Shown: piece after piece, positions 46,045-55,282 of the stretch
Position numbering within the stretch: position 1 is the stretch's first letter
Layout: each line of letters begins with the position of its first letter
From: Apilactobacillus zhangqiuensis
GTDB lineage: Bacteria; Bacillota; Bacilli; Lactobacillales; Lactobacillaceae
Reading direction: 5' to 3'
Assembly (NCBI RefSeq): GCF_019656215.1
Contig: NZ_BPLK01000002.1
Location: 124,001 to 188,000, forward strand
DNA: 64,000 nt
The notes under the pieces: model-generated
What the model saw: the letters and a program-made list of their open reading frames with translations, nothing else
Databases searched by the model: none
Told to the model about the DNA's origin: nothing
Made by a program: the position numbers and the translations under genes

Positions 46045-47433
46045 ATGGCTAAATATATTTTTCATCCAAATGACATCAAAGAAATAAAGAAACAATACGA
46101 TGTAGCAATCGTCGGTTCAGGTGCCACAGGATTAATTAGTGCAATTCAAGCTGCAGAACTGGGTTTAAAACCAGTCGTATTAGAAAAGATGGACAAGTTA
46201 GGTGGTAACTCAACGAGGGCTTCTTCTGGAATGAATGCTGCTGAAACTTCCGTTCAATTACAACACCACGTAGTAGATAGCTTCCAAGATTTCTACAACG
46301 ATACATATATCGGTGGTGGTAGACAAAATAACGTTGATTTATTGAAATACTTTACTGAACATGCTGCATTAACCGTTGATTGGTTAGCCCAACATGATAT
46401 TAAACTAGATGACTTAACAATTACCGGTGCGATGAATACTAAGCGTACTCACCGTCCAAGTTCACAAGCTCCAATTGGTGCTTATTTAGTCACTAGTTTC
46501 CTACAAATCATCGAAAAGATGGGCATCGAAGTCTACAACAATGTTGATGTCGAACATATTGATAAGAACAGTTTCGACATCTCAGGTGTTGAAGTTAAGG
46601 ATGCCGATGGCAACGATCATTCAATCAAGGCCGGTGCGGTCATTCTAGCTACTGGTGGTTTTGGTGCCAACAAGAAACTAATCGGTCAATACCGTGATGA
46701 CTTGACTCATTACCGTACCACTAACCAAGAAGGAGCAACCGGAGATGGTTTGAAACTAGCCACCGACGTCGGAGCCGCATTGGTAGATATGGACAAGATT
46801 CAAGTCCATCCAACCGTTCAACAAGATAATGATCATGCATTCTTGATTGGTGAAGCCATTCGTGGTGAAGGTGCCATCCTGGTAAATACCAAGGGTGAAC
46901 GTTTCATTAACGAATTGGATACTAGACAAAAGGTGACCGACGCAATCAACCAACAAGACACTAAGCATGCATACCTAATCTTAGATGAAGAAGTCGTTAA
47001 CCACGCTCAAGCAGTGAAGTTCTATGACTCCATGGGAATGGTTATTCATGGCGATACTATCGAAGAACTAGCTGACAAGATTGGTGCCGACGAAAAGACA
47101 TTGGCAGATACCATCGCTAAGTGGAACCAAGCAGTTGAAAGTGGCAAGGATGACTTAGGTCGTACCACCGGAATGAGCCGTCAATTAACTCATCCTGATT
47201 ACATGGCAATTCACATTGCGCCAGCCGTTCACTACACCATGGGAGGAATTAAGATTAACCACTTCACCCAAGTGCTAGATGACAACGATGATGTGATTAA
47301 CGGTTTGTTTGCTGCGGGAGAAACATCCGGTGGTTTGCATGGTAATAATCGTATCGGTGGAAACTCAATCGCCGAAACCGTCGTCTTTGGTCGCCAAGCT
47401 GGCCAACAAGTTTTCAAGTATTTAAACAAATAA
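46045..47433 (+). CDS. FAD-dependent fumarate reductase-like flavoprotein
   Basis: A 462-residue soluble oxidoreductase: FAD motif VAIVGSGATGLISAI at the start, LGGNSTRASSGMNA, IQVHPTV, and RGEGAILVNTKGERFINELD with the acid/base Arg of fumarate reductases, then GMVIHGDTIEELADKIG and HYTMGGIKIN. There is no FMN-binding domain and no signal peptide, so it is the short cytosolic type, using fumarate as electron sink. ATG 46045 follows AGGAGG. Confidence 0.88.
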   Translation: MAKYIFHPNDIKEIKKQYDVAIVGSGATGLISAIQAAELGLKPVVLEKMDKLGGNSTRASSGMNAAETSVQLQHHVVDSFQDFYNDTYIGGGRQNNVDLLKYFTEHAALTVDWLAQHDIKLDDLTITGAMNTKRTHRPSSQAPIGAYLVTSFLQIIEKMGIEVYNNVDVEHIDKNSFDISGVEVKDADGNDHSIKAGAVILATGGFGANKKLIGQYRDDLTHYRTTNQEGATGDGLKLATDVGAALVDMDKIQVHPTVQQDNDHAFLIGEAIRGEGAILVNTKGERFINELDTRQKVTDAINQQDTKHAYLILDEEVVNHAQAVKFYDSMGMVIHGDTIEELADKIGADEKTLADTIAKWNQAVESGKDDLGRTTGMSRQLTHPDYMAIHIAPAVHYTMGGIKINHFTQVLDDNDDVINGLFAAGETSGGLHGNNRIGGNSIAETVVFGRQAGQQVFKYLNK

Positions 47434-47465
47434 TATAGATAAAAATAAATAAAGGAGGTTTACAT

Positions 47466-47822
47466 ATGCACAGTGGAGAAATTGCAGAATGGGTTGCAGC
47501 AATTGCCGAAGCGTCTTCAGTCGTTGTCGCATTATTTCTTCCTTACTACAACCAACACGTTGAAAATAAGCGTAAGTTACGCAACGTTAAGATGTTGATT
47601 CATCGTATGGGTAAACGTGCGATGAACGGCGACGAGGATGCGATGGAACATCTTCAAGCCATCTTAACTACTGCTTATCTAAAAAACATGAATTCTAAGA
47701 CAGAAGACGTCATTAATGATGGACAACAAATATTAGATATCATGAATATTAGTGAGGGAAAGCCAAACGCAGAACAAAAGGGTCAAATCAAAAAGTTATT
47801 ACACGAAATTGATGAAATCTAA
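47466..47822 (+). CDS. hypothetical protein with N-terminal helix
   Basis: A 118-residue protein with one hydrophobic stretch near the N-terminus (AEWVAAIAEASSVVVALFLP) and a charged helical remainder (NKRKLRNVKMLIHRMGKRAM). Not recognised; the N-terminal pattern resembles small single-pass proteins seen in phages and Firmicutes. AAGGAGG precedes ATG 47466. About 32 bases after the flavoprotein gene. Confidence 0.65.
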   Translation: MHSGEIAEWVAAIAEASSVVVALFLPYYNQHVENKRKLRNVKMLIHRMGKRAMNGDEDAMEHLQAILTTAYLKNMNSKTEDVINDGQQILDIMNISEGKPNAEQKGQIKKLLHEIDEI

Positions 47823-47853
47823 AAAAAGAAGCCGTATCTACGGCTTCTTTTTA
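47821..47853. terminator. bidirectional intrinsic terminator
   Basis: AAAGAAGCCGTA and TACGGCTTCTTT arms with flanking A and T runs. Confidence 0.87.
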
Positions 47854-48483
47854 TTTGTTGTAATATTGAACATTTCTTTCGTTTAGTGGTTGGCAATCAC
47901 GATTGTTTTTGCCAAATTGAGCGATGAACCAATCGACTTGTTTTGGACTCACCGTTAGTTTGGAATTGTCGATGACTAACCATTCAATCCCTTCGGTTAA
48001 AGGTGGGGTGGTTAGTGATCCTTGGTAGTGGAAACCAGTTGAAAGACTGGAAATCCAGTTGGTTAGTTTTAATGACACACCGTGGTGATTGCTTTCTTCA
48101 AAGTTATTAATGATGTCTTGTAATTCGGCATTAGCATTACCTAAAGTTGGGAATAATGCCACCACTACGGTTTGGCCGATTTCATTTTCATGAACTAGAT
48201 GAATTTCAATCGGATTAACTTTATCGTCGACGATATGTTCAGCGGGAGCATGGAAATGCACTTGTTTGAACTTAAAGTCACGATTAAAGATCGTAGCATT
48301 GCCCATCCCTGTTAAACGAATGGTAGTGTGGTCATCAATTTCAGTATTTAATTGGTAGAACTCATTGGCATGAATTGGCAGATAATCAGCAAAATGTTGA
48401 CTGTCATGAGTTGATAGCATAATTGGTGATTGGCGGTGACCAAAGTCATTCTCCCAATTATTTTGTTCATTGTAATCTAACAT
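47851..48483 (-). CDS. alpha-type carbonic anhydrase, no signal peptide
   Basis: A 210-residue alpha-class carbonic anhydrase. Zinc ligands are His76 and His78 in VHFHAPAEH and His95 in EIHLVH; GSLTTPPLTEGIEWLV and QPLNER are the other family blocks. Most bacterial alpha-class enzymes carry an export signal; this one starts MLDYNEQNNWENDFGHR and lacks any. It may supply bicarbonate for carboxylation in the cytoplasm, by inference. Single gene. Confidence 0.9.
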   Translation of the reverse strand: MLDYNEQNNWENDFGHRQSPIMLSTHDSQHFADYLPIHANEFYQLNTEIDDHTTIRLTGMGNATIFNRDFKFKQVHFHAPAEHIVDDKVNPIEIHLVHENEIGQTVVVALFPTLGNANAELQDIINNFEESNHHGVSLKLTNWISSLSTGFHYQGSLTTPPLTEGIEWLVIDNSKLTVSPKQVDWFIAQFGKNNRDCQPLNERNVQYYNK

Positions 48484-48580
48484 ACAAAATGTATCTTCTT
48501 TCCATTAATAATATGAGTTTGCTTTTCTAGTATGTTAATATAACATACATGGTAATTAATACAACTCGGAGGAAATTATT

Positions 48581-49471
48581 GTGCAATTTACATGGCAAAA
48601 TCAAGATGAACAAAATGCTGGTATCAAGAAGTTCTTAGGTGCCCATGGCGTCTCGCATCGGATGTATAATGATGTTAAATCAACTGGTACAATTCTAGTG
48701 AATGGTAACGCAGTTGGCTTGGATTATAAACTTGCCTTGGGCGACGAAGTGACAGTAATCTTTCCACCGGAAACAAGCGATGACGATGTCGCATTTAGTG
48801 ATGAAAAAATCGATGTCATCTACGAAGACGATAATTGGTTAGTGGTGAACAAACCAGCTGGGTTAACCAGTGTGCCGGGGCCATCCAATCGTGTCGATAC
48901 GTTAGTTAACCGCATTAAGGGTTATTTAAAAAAACAAGGTAGCACTGATTTAAGACCACATCTAATTACGCGATTGGATCGTTTTACATCCGGAATTGTC
49001 TTGGTCGCTAAGAATCGTTTAGCCAATAGTTTAGCTAATCAACAGGTAGCTCAACACAAAATTGATAAGATGTATTACGCAGTCGTTGACGGCATCGGTT
49101 TAGATGACCATGGAATGATTGATAAACCAATTGGACGTGTCGGTGACAACTTTAGAAGAGAAGTCATCGAGGAAGGTCAAAAGGCCAAGACCGAATACTG
49201 GAAGGTCAGTGAACTTGGTGATTCGACACTTGTGCGTTTGAAATTACACACCGGCAGAACCCATCAGATTAGAGTCCATATGACATCTCTAGGTCATCCT
49301 TTATTGGGGGATGAATTATATCAAGGACCACTAGATAGAGGGATTGACCGCCAAGCACTTCATGCTTATTACTTGCAGTTCGAAGATGAGCTAGCAAATC
49401 AAGTTCGCACTTTTGAAATTGAATTACCAGAGGATATGAAATCTGTGGTGAAGGAGGATTACAATGACTGA
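48581..49471 (+). CDS. RluA-family pseudouridine synthase
   Basis: A 296-residue RNA-modifying enzyme: N-terminal S4-like part (KKFLGAHGVSHRMYNDVKS), then the catalytic RLDRFTSG (Asp), VNKPAGLTSVPG and LKLHTGRTHQIRVHM motifs. Target is 23S rRNA or tRNA; not decidable here. GTG 48581 follows GGAGG. It overlaps the next gene by eight bases. Confidence 0.88.
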   Translation: MQFTWQNQDEQNAGIKKFLGAHGVSHRMYNDVKSTGTILVNGNAVGLDYKLALGDEVTVIFPPETSDDDVAFSDEKIDVIYEDDNWLVVNKPAGLTSVPGPSNRVDTLVNRIKGYLKKQGSTDLRPHLITRLDRFTSGIVLVAKNRLANSLANQQVAQHKIDKMYYAVVDGIGLDDHGMIDKPIGRVGDNFRREVIEEGQKAKTEYWKVSELGDSTLVRLKLHTGRTHQIRVHMTSLGHPLLGDELYQGPLDRGIDRQALHAYYLQFEDELANQVRTFEIELPEDMKSVVKEDYND

Positions 49472-50225
49472 AAAAGCCAAATTAGTACATTGTATTGTCG
49501 ATGATGCACAACTATATTCTGATGAAGGTTTCTACTTAGGCGACTTGGCCCAACCGATTTCAAATGCCATTAAGGCCGATTATCCAGGGGCTAAAGTCAC
49601 CAGTTTTATCTGTGCTCACCATCTATTGAAGTATCGAATGTCTCGCGTTGATTCATTAATCAATGCCGACTTAAAACAAAGTCAAAAGATCAATCGTAAG
49701 TTGACCAAAGCACTACAAAGCGATAACTATGAAATCAGAGACGTCAATGAGGCCTTGCAACAAAGCCTAACTTTTGGGCAAAAGATATCAGATGCTGTTG
49801 CCAGATTCGGAGGTAGTTGGACATTCATCTTCATCTTTATCGTCATCTTGATTATTTGGATGGTCATCAATGGTTTGGCATTGTTTGGGGTCCACTTTGA
49901 TCCATATCCATACATTCTATTGAACCTATTCTTGAGTTGCTTCTCAGCAATTCAAGCACCCATCATTATGATGAGTCAAAACCGTGCCGCTGAACGTGAC
50001 CGTTTGCACTCAGAAAATGATTTTCATGTTAACTTAAAATCAGAACATGAACTAAGAATTATCCACGCTAAGCTAGACCACTTAACCCAAAATCAATTAC
50101 CTCATGATTTGGAAGTTGAAAAATTACAACTGCAAATCCTAGGTGAAGTTAGAAGTGAGCTAGCTAAGTTGCGTGACGAAAACACTAAATTAAAAGAAAA
50201 ACTAAAACAACAGGAGAATCAATAA
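49464..50225 (+). CDS. DUF1003 membrane protein
   Basis: A 253-residue protein with two helices (about residues 116-137 and 145-168) in a block that includes DAVARFGGSWTFIFIF, the DUF1003 signature, an N-terminal cytoplasmic part and a C-terminal coiled coil (KLRDENTKLKEKLKQQ). Function unknown. Its ATG follows AAGGAGG inside the preceding gene. The next gene overlaps its stop by one base. Confidence 0.85.
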   Translation: MTEKAKLVHCIVDDAQLYSDEGFYLGDLAQPISNAIKADYPGAKVTSFICAHHLLKYRMSRVDSLINADLKQSQKINRKLTKALQSDNYEIRDVNEALQQSLTFGQKISDAVARFGGSWTFIFIFIVILIIWMVINGLALFGVHFDPYPYILLNLFLSCFSAIQAPIIMMSQNRAAERDRLHSENDFHVNLKSEHELRIIHAKLDHLTQNQLPHDLEVEKLQLQILGEVRSELAKLRDENTKLKEKLKQQENQ

Positions 50226-50623
50226 TGGAAGATAACATTCAATTAGGTGCAGACGTTTTCAACAAGATGATGTTTGTGCTAGAAACACCAGTAACACAAG
50301 ACAACCACAAGTACTACAAATTCATGGATCAAGAAATGCAAGAAATTGCCGACAACATTTGGGCAATGCCTGCATACATGAAGGAAGACGATGACTTTTC
50401 AATGTTCTTCATCATCACTGAAATTGAAAGCGGTGAAACAGTGATTGCTTTCTCAGAAGGCAGTTTACAAGATGGTAACTTTTCACTAGGAGAACCAATG
50501 GTTTCTGGAAAGGGACTTAACATTTTAAATGAACATGATGAAAAAAGAGCTGCTTCAGTTCTTCATTTCTTGAACCAAATTTCTAAGGCTGCTGAAGGAA
50601 ATTGGCGAATGATTGAGGACTAA
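50225..50623 (+). CDS. hypothetical acidic protein
   Basis: A 132-residue soluble acidic protein (MEDNIQLGADVFNKMM start, with FSMFFIITEIESGETV in the middle). Not recognised. Its ATG overlaps the DUF1003 stop by one base (TAATG), so it is translationally coupled in a three-gene unit with the RluA-type synthase. Confidence 0.72.
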   Translation: MEDNIQLGADVFNKMMFVLETPVTQDNHKYYKFMDQEMQEIADNIWAMPAYMKEDDDFSMFFIITEIESGETVIAFSEGSLQDGNFSLGEPMVSGKGLNILNEHDEKRAASVLHFLNQISKAAEGNWRMIED

Positions 50624-50662
50624 AATTGCCAATTTTTAATGTGTTCTAAAAGTGCGTCATGA

Positions 50663-50700
50663 TGGGCTTTATGAAAGTTTTCATAAAAGCCTATTTTTTT
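50663..50700 (+). terminator. intrinsic terminator
   Basis: GGGCTTTATGAAA and TTTCATAAAAGCC arms with one unpaired base, then T7. Confidence 0.8.
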
Positions 50701-50798
50701 GTAAAAAAATCTTTGCTTTTTAGAAGAATGGTGGTAATATTTTCTAGTCGCTAAAATGCAAAATATTTAAATCAAACACAAAAAGGGGGGCTTAGATC

Positions 50799-51341
50799 AT
50801 GTTAATGAGAAGAGCACAAATCGAAGATTTTAACGCAATTGAACAAATTATTTTCGAAGGGAAGGAATTGCTTGCCAAACAGGGTGTGAACCAATGGCAA
50901 ACAGGCTACCCAAATGCAGAATCATTAATGAACGACATCGTAAACGGATGGACTGTTGTACTTGAAGAAGATGGTGAAATCTTAGGCACAGCTGCCGTGA
51001 TTGACGGACTAGACACTAGTTACGAAAATATAGATGGCCAATGGTTGACTGACGGCCCTTACCTATCAATTCACCGCGTAGCAGTTTCCAACAAACACCA
51101 CGGCAGAGGATTAGCTCAAAAGTTATTTGAAGGCATCTTCAATGCAGTGGAAAAGATGGACAACGTGCAAAGTGTTCGTATTGACACAAACCCACTTAAC
51201 TTGGGCATGCAACATGTCATCAAGAAAGCTGGATTTGTAGAAACCGGCAGAGTAGTTCCAATCTCTGCAACAGATTCTTCAAACGTCGTAATGAACTACG
51301 CATACGAAAGAGTAATTAAACAACCAATGTTGATTGCCTAA
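50799..51341 (+). CDS. GNAT-family N-acetyltransferase
   Basis: A 180-residue acetyltransferase with the acetyl-CoA loop VAVSNKHHGRGLAQKLFEG (Q/R-x-x-G-x-G/A pattern) after LHRV-type strand. Substrate unknown. ATG 50799 follows a GGGGG stretch. Single gene bounded by terminators. Confidence 0.85.
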   Translation: MLMRRAQIEDFNAIEQIIFEGKELLAKQGVNQWQTGYPNAESLMNDIVNGWTVVLEEDGEILGTAAVIDGLDTSYENIDGQWLTDGPYLSIHRVAVSNKHHGRGLAQKLFEGIFNAVEKMDNVQSVRIDTNPLNLGMQHVIKKAGFVETGRVVPISATDSSNVVMNYAYERVIKQPMLIA

Positions 51342-51368
51342 GCTGATTTTTTTAAATCAGCTTTTTTT
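51341..51368 (+). terminator. intrinsic terminator
   Basis: AGCTGATTT and AAATCAGCT arms with T run. Confidence 0.8.
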
Positions 51369-51415
51369 GTTTTCTGACAAAAGGTATAATGAAAATTAGA
51401 AGAGGAGGTGGCAAT

Positions 51416-52330
51416 ATGCACGAACATGAACATAACGATGTTAACGCCATGTCGCAACGTCGGTTCTTTACGGTGACAATCTTAAACTCATTAATTACTC
51501 TGATTGAGTTTTTAGGGGGAGTTTTTTCAGGAAGTTTGTCACTATTATCAGATGCCTTTCATAATTTCGCAGATTCGGCATCGGTAGTCGGAAGTTACTA
51601 TGCACACCGAATTAGTCAAAGGCCCCAAAATCAATTGAACACATTTGGTTACAAGCGAGCTCAAATTATTTCAGCTTTTTTGAATTCACTATTTCTAGTG
51701 ATTATCTCGGTTGTACTAATCGTTGAAGGGGTGCAAAAACTATTTAAACCAGAACAGATTAACGGAAACTTGATGCTAATTGTTGCTGTGGTTTCGACAG
51801 TTGCTAATTTGGTATCCACACTACTACTAAGTCGTGGGTCCAAGCATAACTTAAACATTCGAGCTACATACCTACATTTATTGAGTGATACGTTAGCTTC
51901 ACTTGGTGTGATTTTGGGTGGTATTTTGATTAAGTTATTCGACTGGGTACTAGTCGATCCAATCATCACCATCATTGTGGCACTATACATTTCAGCTGAA
52001 GCATATCCCATCATCAAAAAGACCGTTAAGATTTTGATGCAAGGTTCCCCAATGGTGGATTGCTATGCAATTCAAGAGGACATGATGAATATTGAAGGAA
52101 TTACCGGTGTTCACCACGTTCACATCTGGTCAGTTGATGAAAACAGCATCGTGTTCTCAGCACACATTAACATGCAAGACATGCTAATTTCTGAGGCCGA
52201 AAAGATTTATGATCCGGTCGCAAAATTACTACACGATAAGTACGGAATCGAACACGTGACACTTCAAGCTGAGGTTGAACGTGGCAAGAAGGAAGATTTA
52301 TATCTCGATTCCAGAAACGATATTGATTAA
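51416..52330 (+). CDS. cation diffusion facilitator (CDF/CzcD-type)
   Basis: A 304-residue metal exporter with six helices. N-terminal His-rich MHEHEHNDV; metal site residues in SDAFHNFAD (helix 2) and HLLSD (helix 5); the cytoplasmic C-terminal domain has HHVHIWSVDENSIVFSAHINM. Likely moves Zn, Cd or Mn out. ATG 51416 follows AGGAGG. No regulator directly adjacent. Confidence 0.88.
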   Translation: MHEHEHNDVNAMSQRRFFTVTILNSLITLIEFLGGVFSGSLSLLSDAFHNFADSASVVGSYYAHRISQRPQNQLNTFGYKRAQIISAFLNSLFLVIISVVLIVEGVQKLFKPEQINGNLMLIVAVVSTVANLVSTLLLSRGSKHNLNIRATYLHLLSDTLASLGVILGGILIKLFDWVLVDPIITIIVALYISAEAYPIIKKTVKILMQGSPMVDCYAIQEDMMNIEGITGVHHVHIWSVDENSIVFSAHINMQDMLISEAEKIYDPVAKLLHDKYGIEHVTLQAEVERGKKEDLYLDSRNDID

Positions 52331-52337
52331 TAACCAA

Positions 52338-52378
52338 ATAAAAAAAGACGCTTTTCAAAACGCAAAGTGTCTTTTTTG
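52338..52378. terminator. bidirectional intrinsic terminator
   Basis: AGACGCTTT and AAAGTGTCT arms with flanking A and T runs. Confidence 0.8.
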
Positions 52379-52400
52379 TTTTGAAAAACGGCCTTTTAAA

Positions 52401-52745
52401 TTATACTCCATGTGGAGCAGCTACAAATTGTCTGTCATACCACTCTTCCCAAGTGATTTCACTATTACCATTGGCGAAGTATTTCATATCTAATTCACAT
52501 AATAACTTGGCATAGCTATGACTACAATAAATAATGGTGTCTTTGGCAGCATGTTGTAATGATTCGTACTTGTTGCGATAGACCTCCTGATTGATTTGCC
52601 ATAACATGGATTGATCAGGAACCTGACTTAAAATCTCCATGTTTTGAGTTCTATAACATGTAACATAGAACTTACTAAATGACTTGATACTAGTAACTTT
52701 GGCTTGTTCGCTAAGCTCATCGAAACTGAATAACTTTTCTCCCAT
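52401..52745 (-). CDS. hypothetical protein
   Basis: A 114-residue soluble protein (MGEKLFSFDELSEQAK start). The FDELSEQAK opening resembles small phage and mobile-element proteins of unknown role. It is divergent from the DtxR/MntR regulator with about 145-160 bases between and a palindrome in the gap. No motif recognised. Confidence 0.65.
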   Translation of the reverse strand: MGEKLFSFDELSEQAKVTSIKSFSKFYVTCYRTQNMEILSQVPDQSMLWQINQEVYRNKYESLQHAAKDTIIYCSHSYAKLLCELDMKYFANGNSEITWEEWYDRQFVAAPHGV

Positions 52746-52902
52746 AAAAACGCCTCACTTTCGTATCGTAGATATTAATATTTAATATCTCGCCCTAATT
52801 ATATAATTTTCCCCGAAAAATAGAAATAAAAATGGTAAAATAGTATATAAAGTTGTAAGATACTCTTTAGTAGATTTAAATTTAGGAGACATGGATATAA
52901 AA

Positions 52903-53559
52903 ATGACCCCAAAAAAAGAGGACTATTTAAAAATTATTTTTGAGCTAGGTGGAACCAAAGAAAAGGTATCCAACAAGAGGATTGCCATTAGTTTGGACAT
53001 TGCACCAGGATCAGTTACTGAAATGGTTAACAAGCTATTAGATGAAGGATTAGTTGAACACGAACCATACGCGGGAGTGTCACTAACTGACGACGGAATC
53101 AAATTAGCTGAAGTCCTAGTTAGAAAACACCGTATTTGGGAAAGTTTTTTAGTAAACGAACTAGGATATCCACTTCCAGATGTTGATAAAGAAGCTGAAG
53201 TGTTGGAACATTCTACCAGTGGTAGATTGCTAGAAGCAATGTACAAAAAATTGGGGCACCCATCTCACTGTCCACATGGAGGAGTTATTCCAAACATGTC
53301 AGGACATTATAAAGAAGATAGCCATCGCCTATTAAATGATGCCGATGATGGAGAAACAGTTGTAGTTGATCGTTTCATCGATAATCATGACCTACTAACC
53401 TACTTAGGCGACATTCAATTAGATATTGGTGACAAGCTAAAGGTAATTAAGCATTCACCATTTGAAGGACCGGTAACGGTTCAAAATCTAACTGATAATC
53501 AAGAAAGTGACATAAGCTACAAGGCTTCTCACTATGTATTTATAAGAAATGCTGATTAA
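52903..53559 (+). CDS. mntR: DtxR/MntR-family metal-dependent repressor
   Basis: A 218-residue metal-sensing regulator: winged helix (NKRIAISLDIAPGSVTEMVNKL), the metal-binding helical domain with EVLEHSTSGRLLEAMYKKLGHPSHCPHGG, and a C-terminal SH3-like (FeoA) domain (LDIGDKLKVIKHSPFEG). Probably represses Mn/Fe uptake genes. ATG 52903 (MTPKKEDYLK) matches the usual start; an in-frame ATG at 52891 is only two bases after AGGAG. Single gene. Confidence 0.86.
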   Translation: MTPKKEDYLKIIFELGGTKEKVSNKRIAISLDIAPGSVTEMVNKLLDEGLVEHEPYAGVSLTDDGIKLAEVLVRKHRIWESFLVNELGYPLPDVDKEAEVLEHSTSGRLLEAMYKKLGHPSHCPHGGVIPNMSGHYKEDSHRLLNDADDGETVVVDRFIDNHDLLTYLGDIQLDIGDKLKVIKHSPFEGPVTVQNLTDNQESDISYKASHYVFIRNAD

Positions 53560-53562
53560 TTA

Positions 53563-53593
53563 AGAGACTGAATTGAAAAATTCAGTCTTTTTT
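53563..53593. terminator. intrinsic terminator
   Basis: AGACTGAATT and ATTCAGTCT arms with T run. Confidence 0.85.
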
Positions 53594-53653
53594 ATTATCA
53601 TCTTAATCAATGTTATAATTAGAAAAATATTAGACAACACGGAGGTGAGATGG

Positions 53654-54409
53654 TTGAACGAAAGACAAAGAAGTAAGTTAGTCGTTGAGACCTGTTTACT
53701 TGCTGGAAAGATTATGATTGAAAACGGATCTGAAATGGTCAGAGTTAATGATACCATTGATCGCATTTCCAAAAATGCCGGGGCAAATGAGGCCAGGGCA
53801 TACGTTACTTTGACCGGGATTATCATGTCGGCAACTCCCGACATGGGTTCGCAAGTGACAGCAATCGATAAAAGAACGTTTGATTTGGAGAAGGTATCAA
53901 CGGTTAATGATTACTCTCGTCAGTTCGCTGATAAGAAAATCTCACTTGGTGAATTTTATCGTCGTTTAAAACGAATGGATAAGAATGTTAGACCATTCCC
54001 ATTCTGGCTACAAATGATTGGTGCATTTATGGTTAGTGCCACTTTGGAAGTGGTCTTTAGAAGTAATTACACCGATTTTTGGGCAGCCGGCTTTGTTGGG
54101 ATGATGGGTTGGTGCATCTATTGTTTGACCGATCACTACACGGACATTCGTTTCTTAAATGAATTCATTGCGGCGATTTGTATTGGCTTTATGTCGATAT
54201 TGATAATTCGTGCCGGGATTGCAAAGAGTGCCGATGACTTAATCATCGGGGGATTGATGCCACTGGTTCCAGGGGTACCAATTACCAATGCGGTAAGAGA
54301 TACCTTATCCGGTAACCTGGTATCGGGTCCATCTCGAGGAATTGAAGCGATTATGAGCGCTTGCGCATTAGGTTTTGGTGTGGCAATGGCAATTAAGATT
54401 TTGGGGTGA
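53654..54409 (+). CDS. threonine/serine exporter, ThrE N-terminal half
   Basis: A 251-residue membrane protein of the ThrE N-domain family: N-terminal soluble part with GSEMVRVNDTIDRISKNAG, TLTGIIMSATPD, then about five helices, LMPLVPGVPITNAVRD near the end. It works as the large half of a two-gene exporter. TTG 53654 is five bases after GGAGGTGA; the longer frame crosses the terminator upstream. Partner starts six bases after its stop. Confidence 0.85.
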   Translation: MNERQRSKLVVETCLLAGKIMIENGSEMVRVNDTIDRISKNAGANEARAYVTLTGIIMSATPDMGSQVTAIDKRTFDLEKVSTVNDYSRQFADKKISLGEFYRRLKRMDKNVRPFPFWLQMIGAFMVSATLEVVFRSNYTDFWAAGFVGMMGWCIYCLTDHYTDIRFLNEFIAAICIGFMSILIIRAGIAKSADDLIIGGLMPLVPGVPITNAVRDTLSGNLVSGPSRGIEAIMSACALGFGVAMAIKILG

Positions 54410-54415
54410 TTGATA

Positions 54416-54877
54416 TTGGTAAACGTAATTGTATATAGTGTGTGCGTTTATTTCGCCACCATTGGCTTTGGCTTATTAATTAATCTACCCAGAAAGGCAT
54501 TGAACATGGCCGGAATCGTTAGCTTGATTGGCTGGTTAGTCTTTCATGCTGTCAATGTCCACATGGGCGGATACTTAGCCGCAGATATTTTAGGAACCTT
54601 TACCGTTGGGATTCTTAGTATTTTTGCGTCTCGTTACAAGAAGATGCCGGTAATTATCTTTAACATTCCAGCGTTGGTTCCACTGGTTCCTGGAGGACAG
54701 GCTTATCAAGTTATGAAGTGTCTAGCGACTGGTAACTATGCGTTAGCTAAGTCGAACCTGATTCAAGTTATCTTCATCGCTGGTGGAATCGCATCTGGTT
54801 TTTTGTTTGCGGAATTTTTAAACCAACTATACTTAAGATTTAAAACATATTTGAGAACAAAAAAAGCAACGAGATAA
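54416..54877 (+). CDS. threonine/serine exporter, ThrE C-terminal half
   Basis: A 153-residue membrane protein with about four to five helices, matching the small ThrE subunit (PALVPLVPGGQAYQVMKC). TTG 54416 is preferred, five bases after GGGGTGAT; TTG 54410 overlaps that site. Two-gene operon ending at a terminator. Confidence 0.83.
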   Translation: MVNVIVYSVCVYFATIGFGLLINLPRKALNMAGIVSLIGWLVFHAVNVHMGGYLAADILGTFTVGILSIFASRYKKMPVIIFNIPALVPLVPGGQAYQVMKCLATGNYALAKSNLIQVIFIAGGIASGFLFAEFLNQLYLRFKTYLRTKKATR

Positions 54878-54892
54878 TCTCGTTGCTTTTTT
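54860..54892. terminator. bidirectional intrinsic terminator
   Basis: AAAGCAACGAGA and TCTCGTTGCTTT arms with flanking A and T runs. Confidence 0.88.
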
Positions 54893-54902
54893 ATTTTGTG
54901 TT

Positions 54903-55271
54903 TTATCCGAAGAAGAAACTGATAATTAAGACAATCAAAACGAATGTGGTAATCCAAACGTATAGCATATCTTTTTCCTTGTAGAAGGAATAGATTGATA
55001 CGATTACTCGTAAGACTGGAGTAAGGATTAGACAGAAGATTCCAAGCATCATAATTGCGTATGGTTTTAATGATGCAATTCCACTAAAGATAGCTTTAAA
55101 AGTAGTGGGGAAGGCGTCATGAGCATATCCTGACTTACCAGTAATTAGAAGTAATAATAGACCAATAATCATGATGGTAGCTGAGATAATGACACCGACT
55201 CTTAGAATCTTTCCGATAACTAATTCGATACGATTCATTTCTTCTTTAGTTGCTGGTTGTTGTGTATTCAT
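54903..55271 (-). CDS. DUF1634 membrane protein
   Basis: A 122-residue protein with three helices and an N-terminal KEEMNRIELVIGKILRVGVIIS typical of DUF1634. It is usually found next to TauE/SafE permeases, as here, and is probably an accessory. Eleven bases separate it from the TauE gene. Confidence 0.85.
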   Translation of the reverse strand: MNTQQPATKEEMNRIELVIGKILRVGVIISATIMIIGLLLLLITGKSGYAHDAFPTTFKAIFSGIASLKPYAIMMLGIFCLILTPVLRVIVSIYSFYKEKDMLYVWITTFVLIVLIISFFFG

Positions 55272-55282
55272 GATCTAACCTC

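Noticed and set aside
51661-52017. 118-codon open frame antisense to the cation efflux gene
   Set aside because: No ribosome site and fully inside a well-supported gene on the other strand; a shadow frame. The same applies to 33200-33541 inside oppC and 4353-4595 across ykoC/ykoD.
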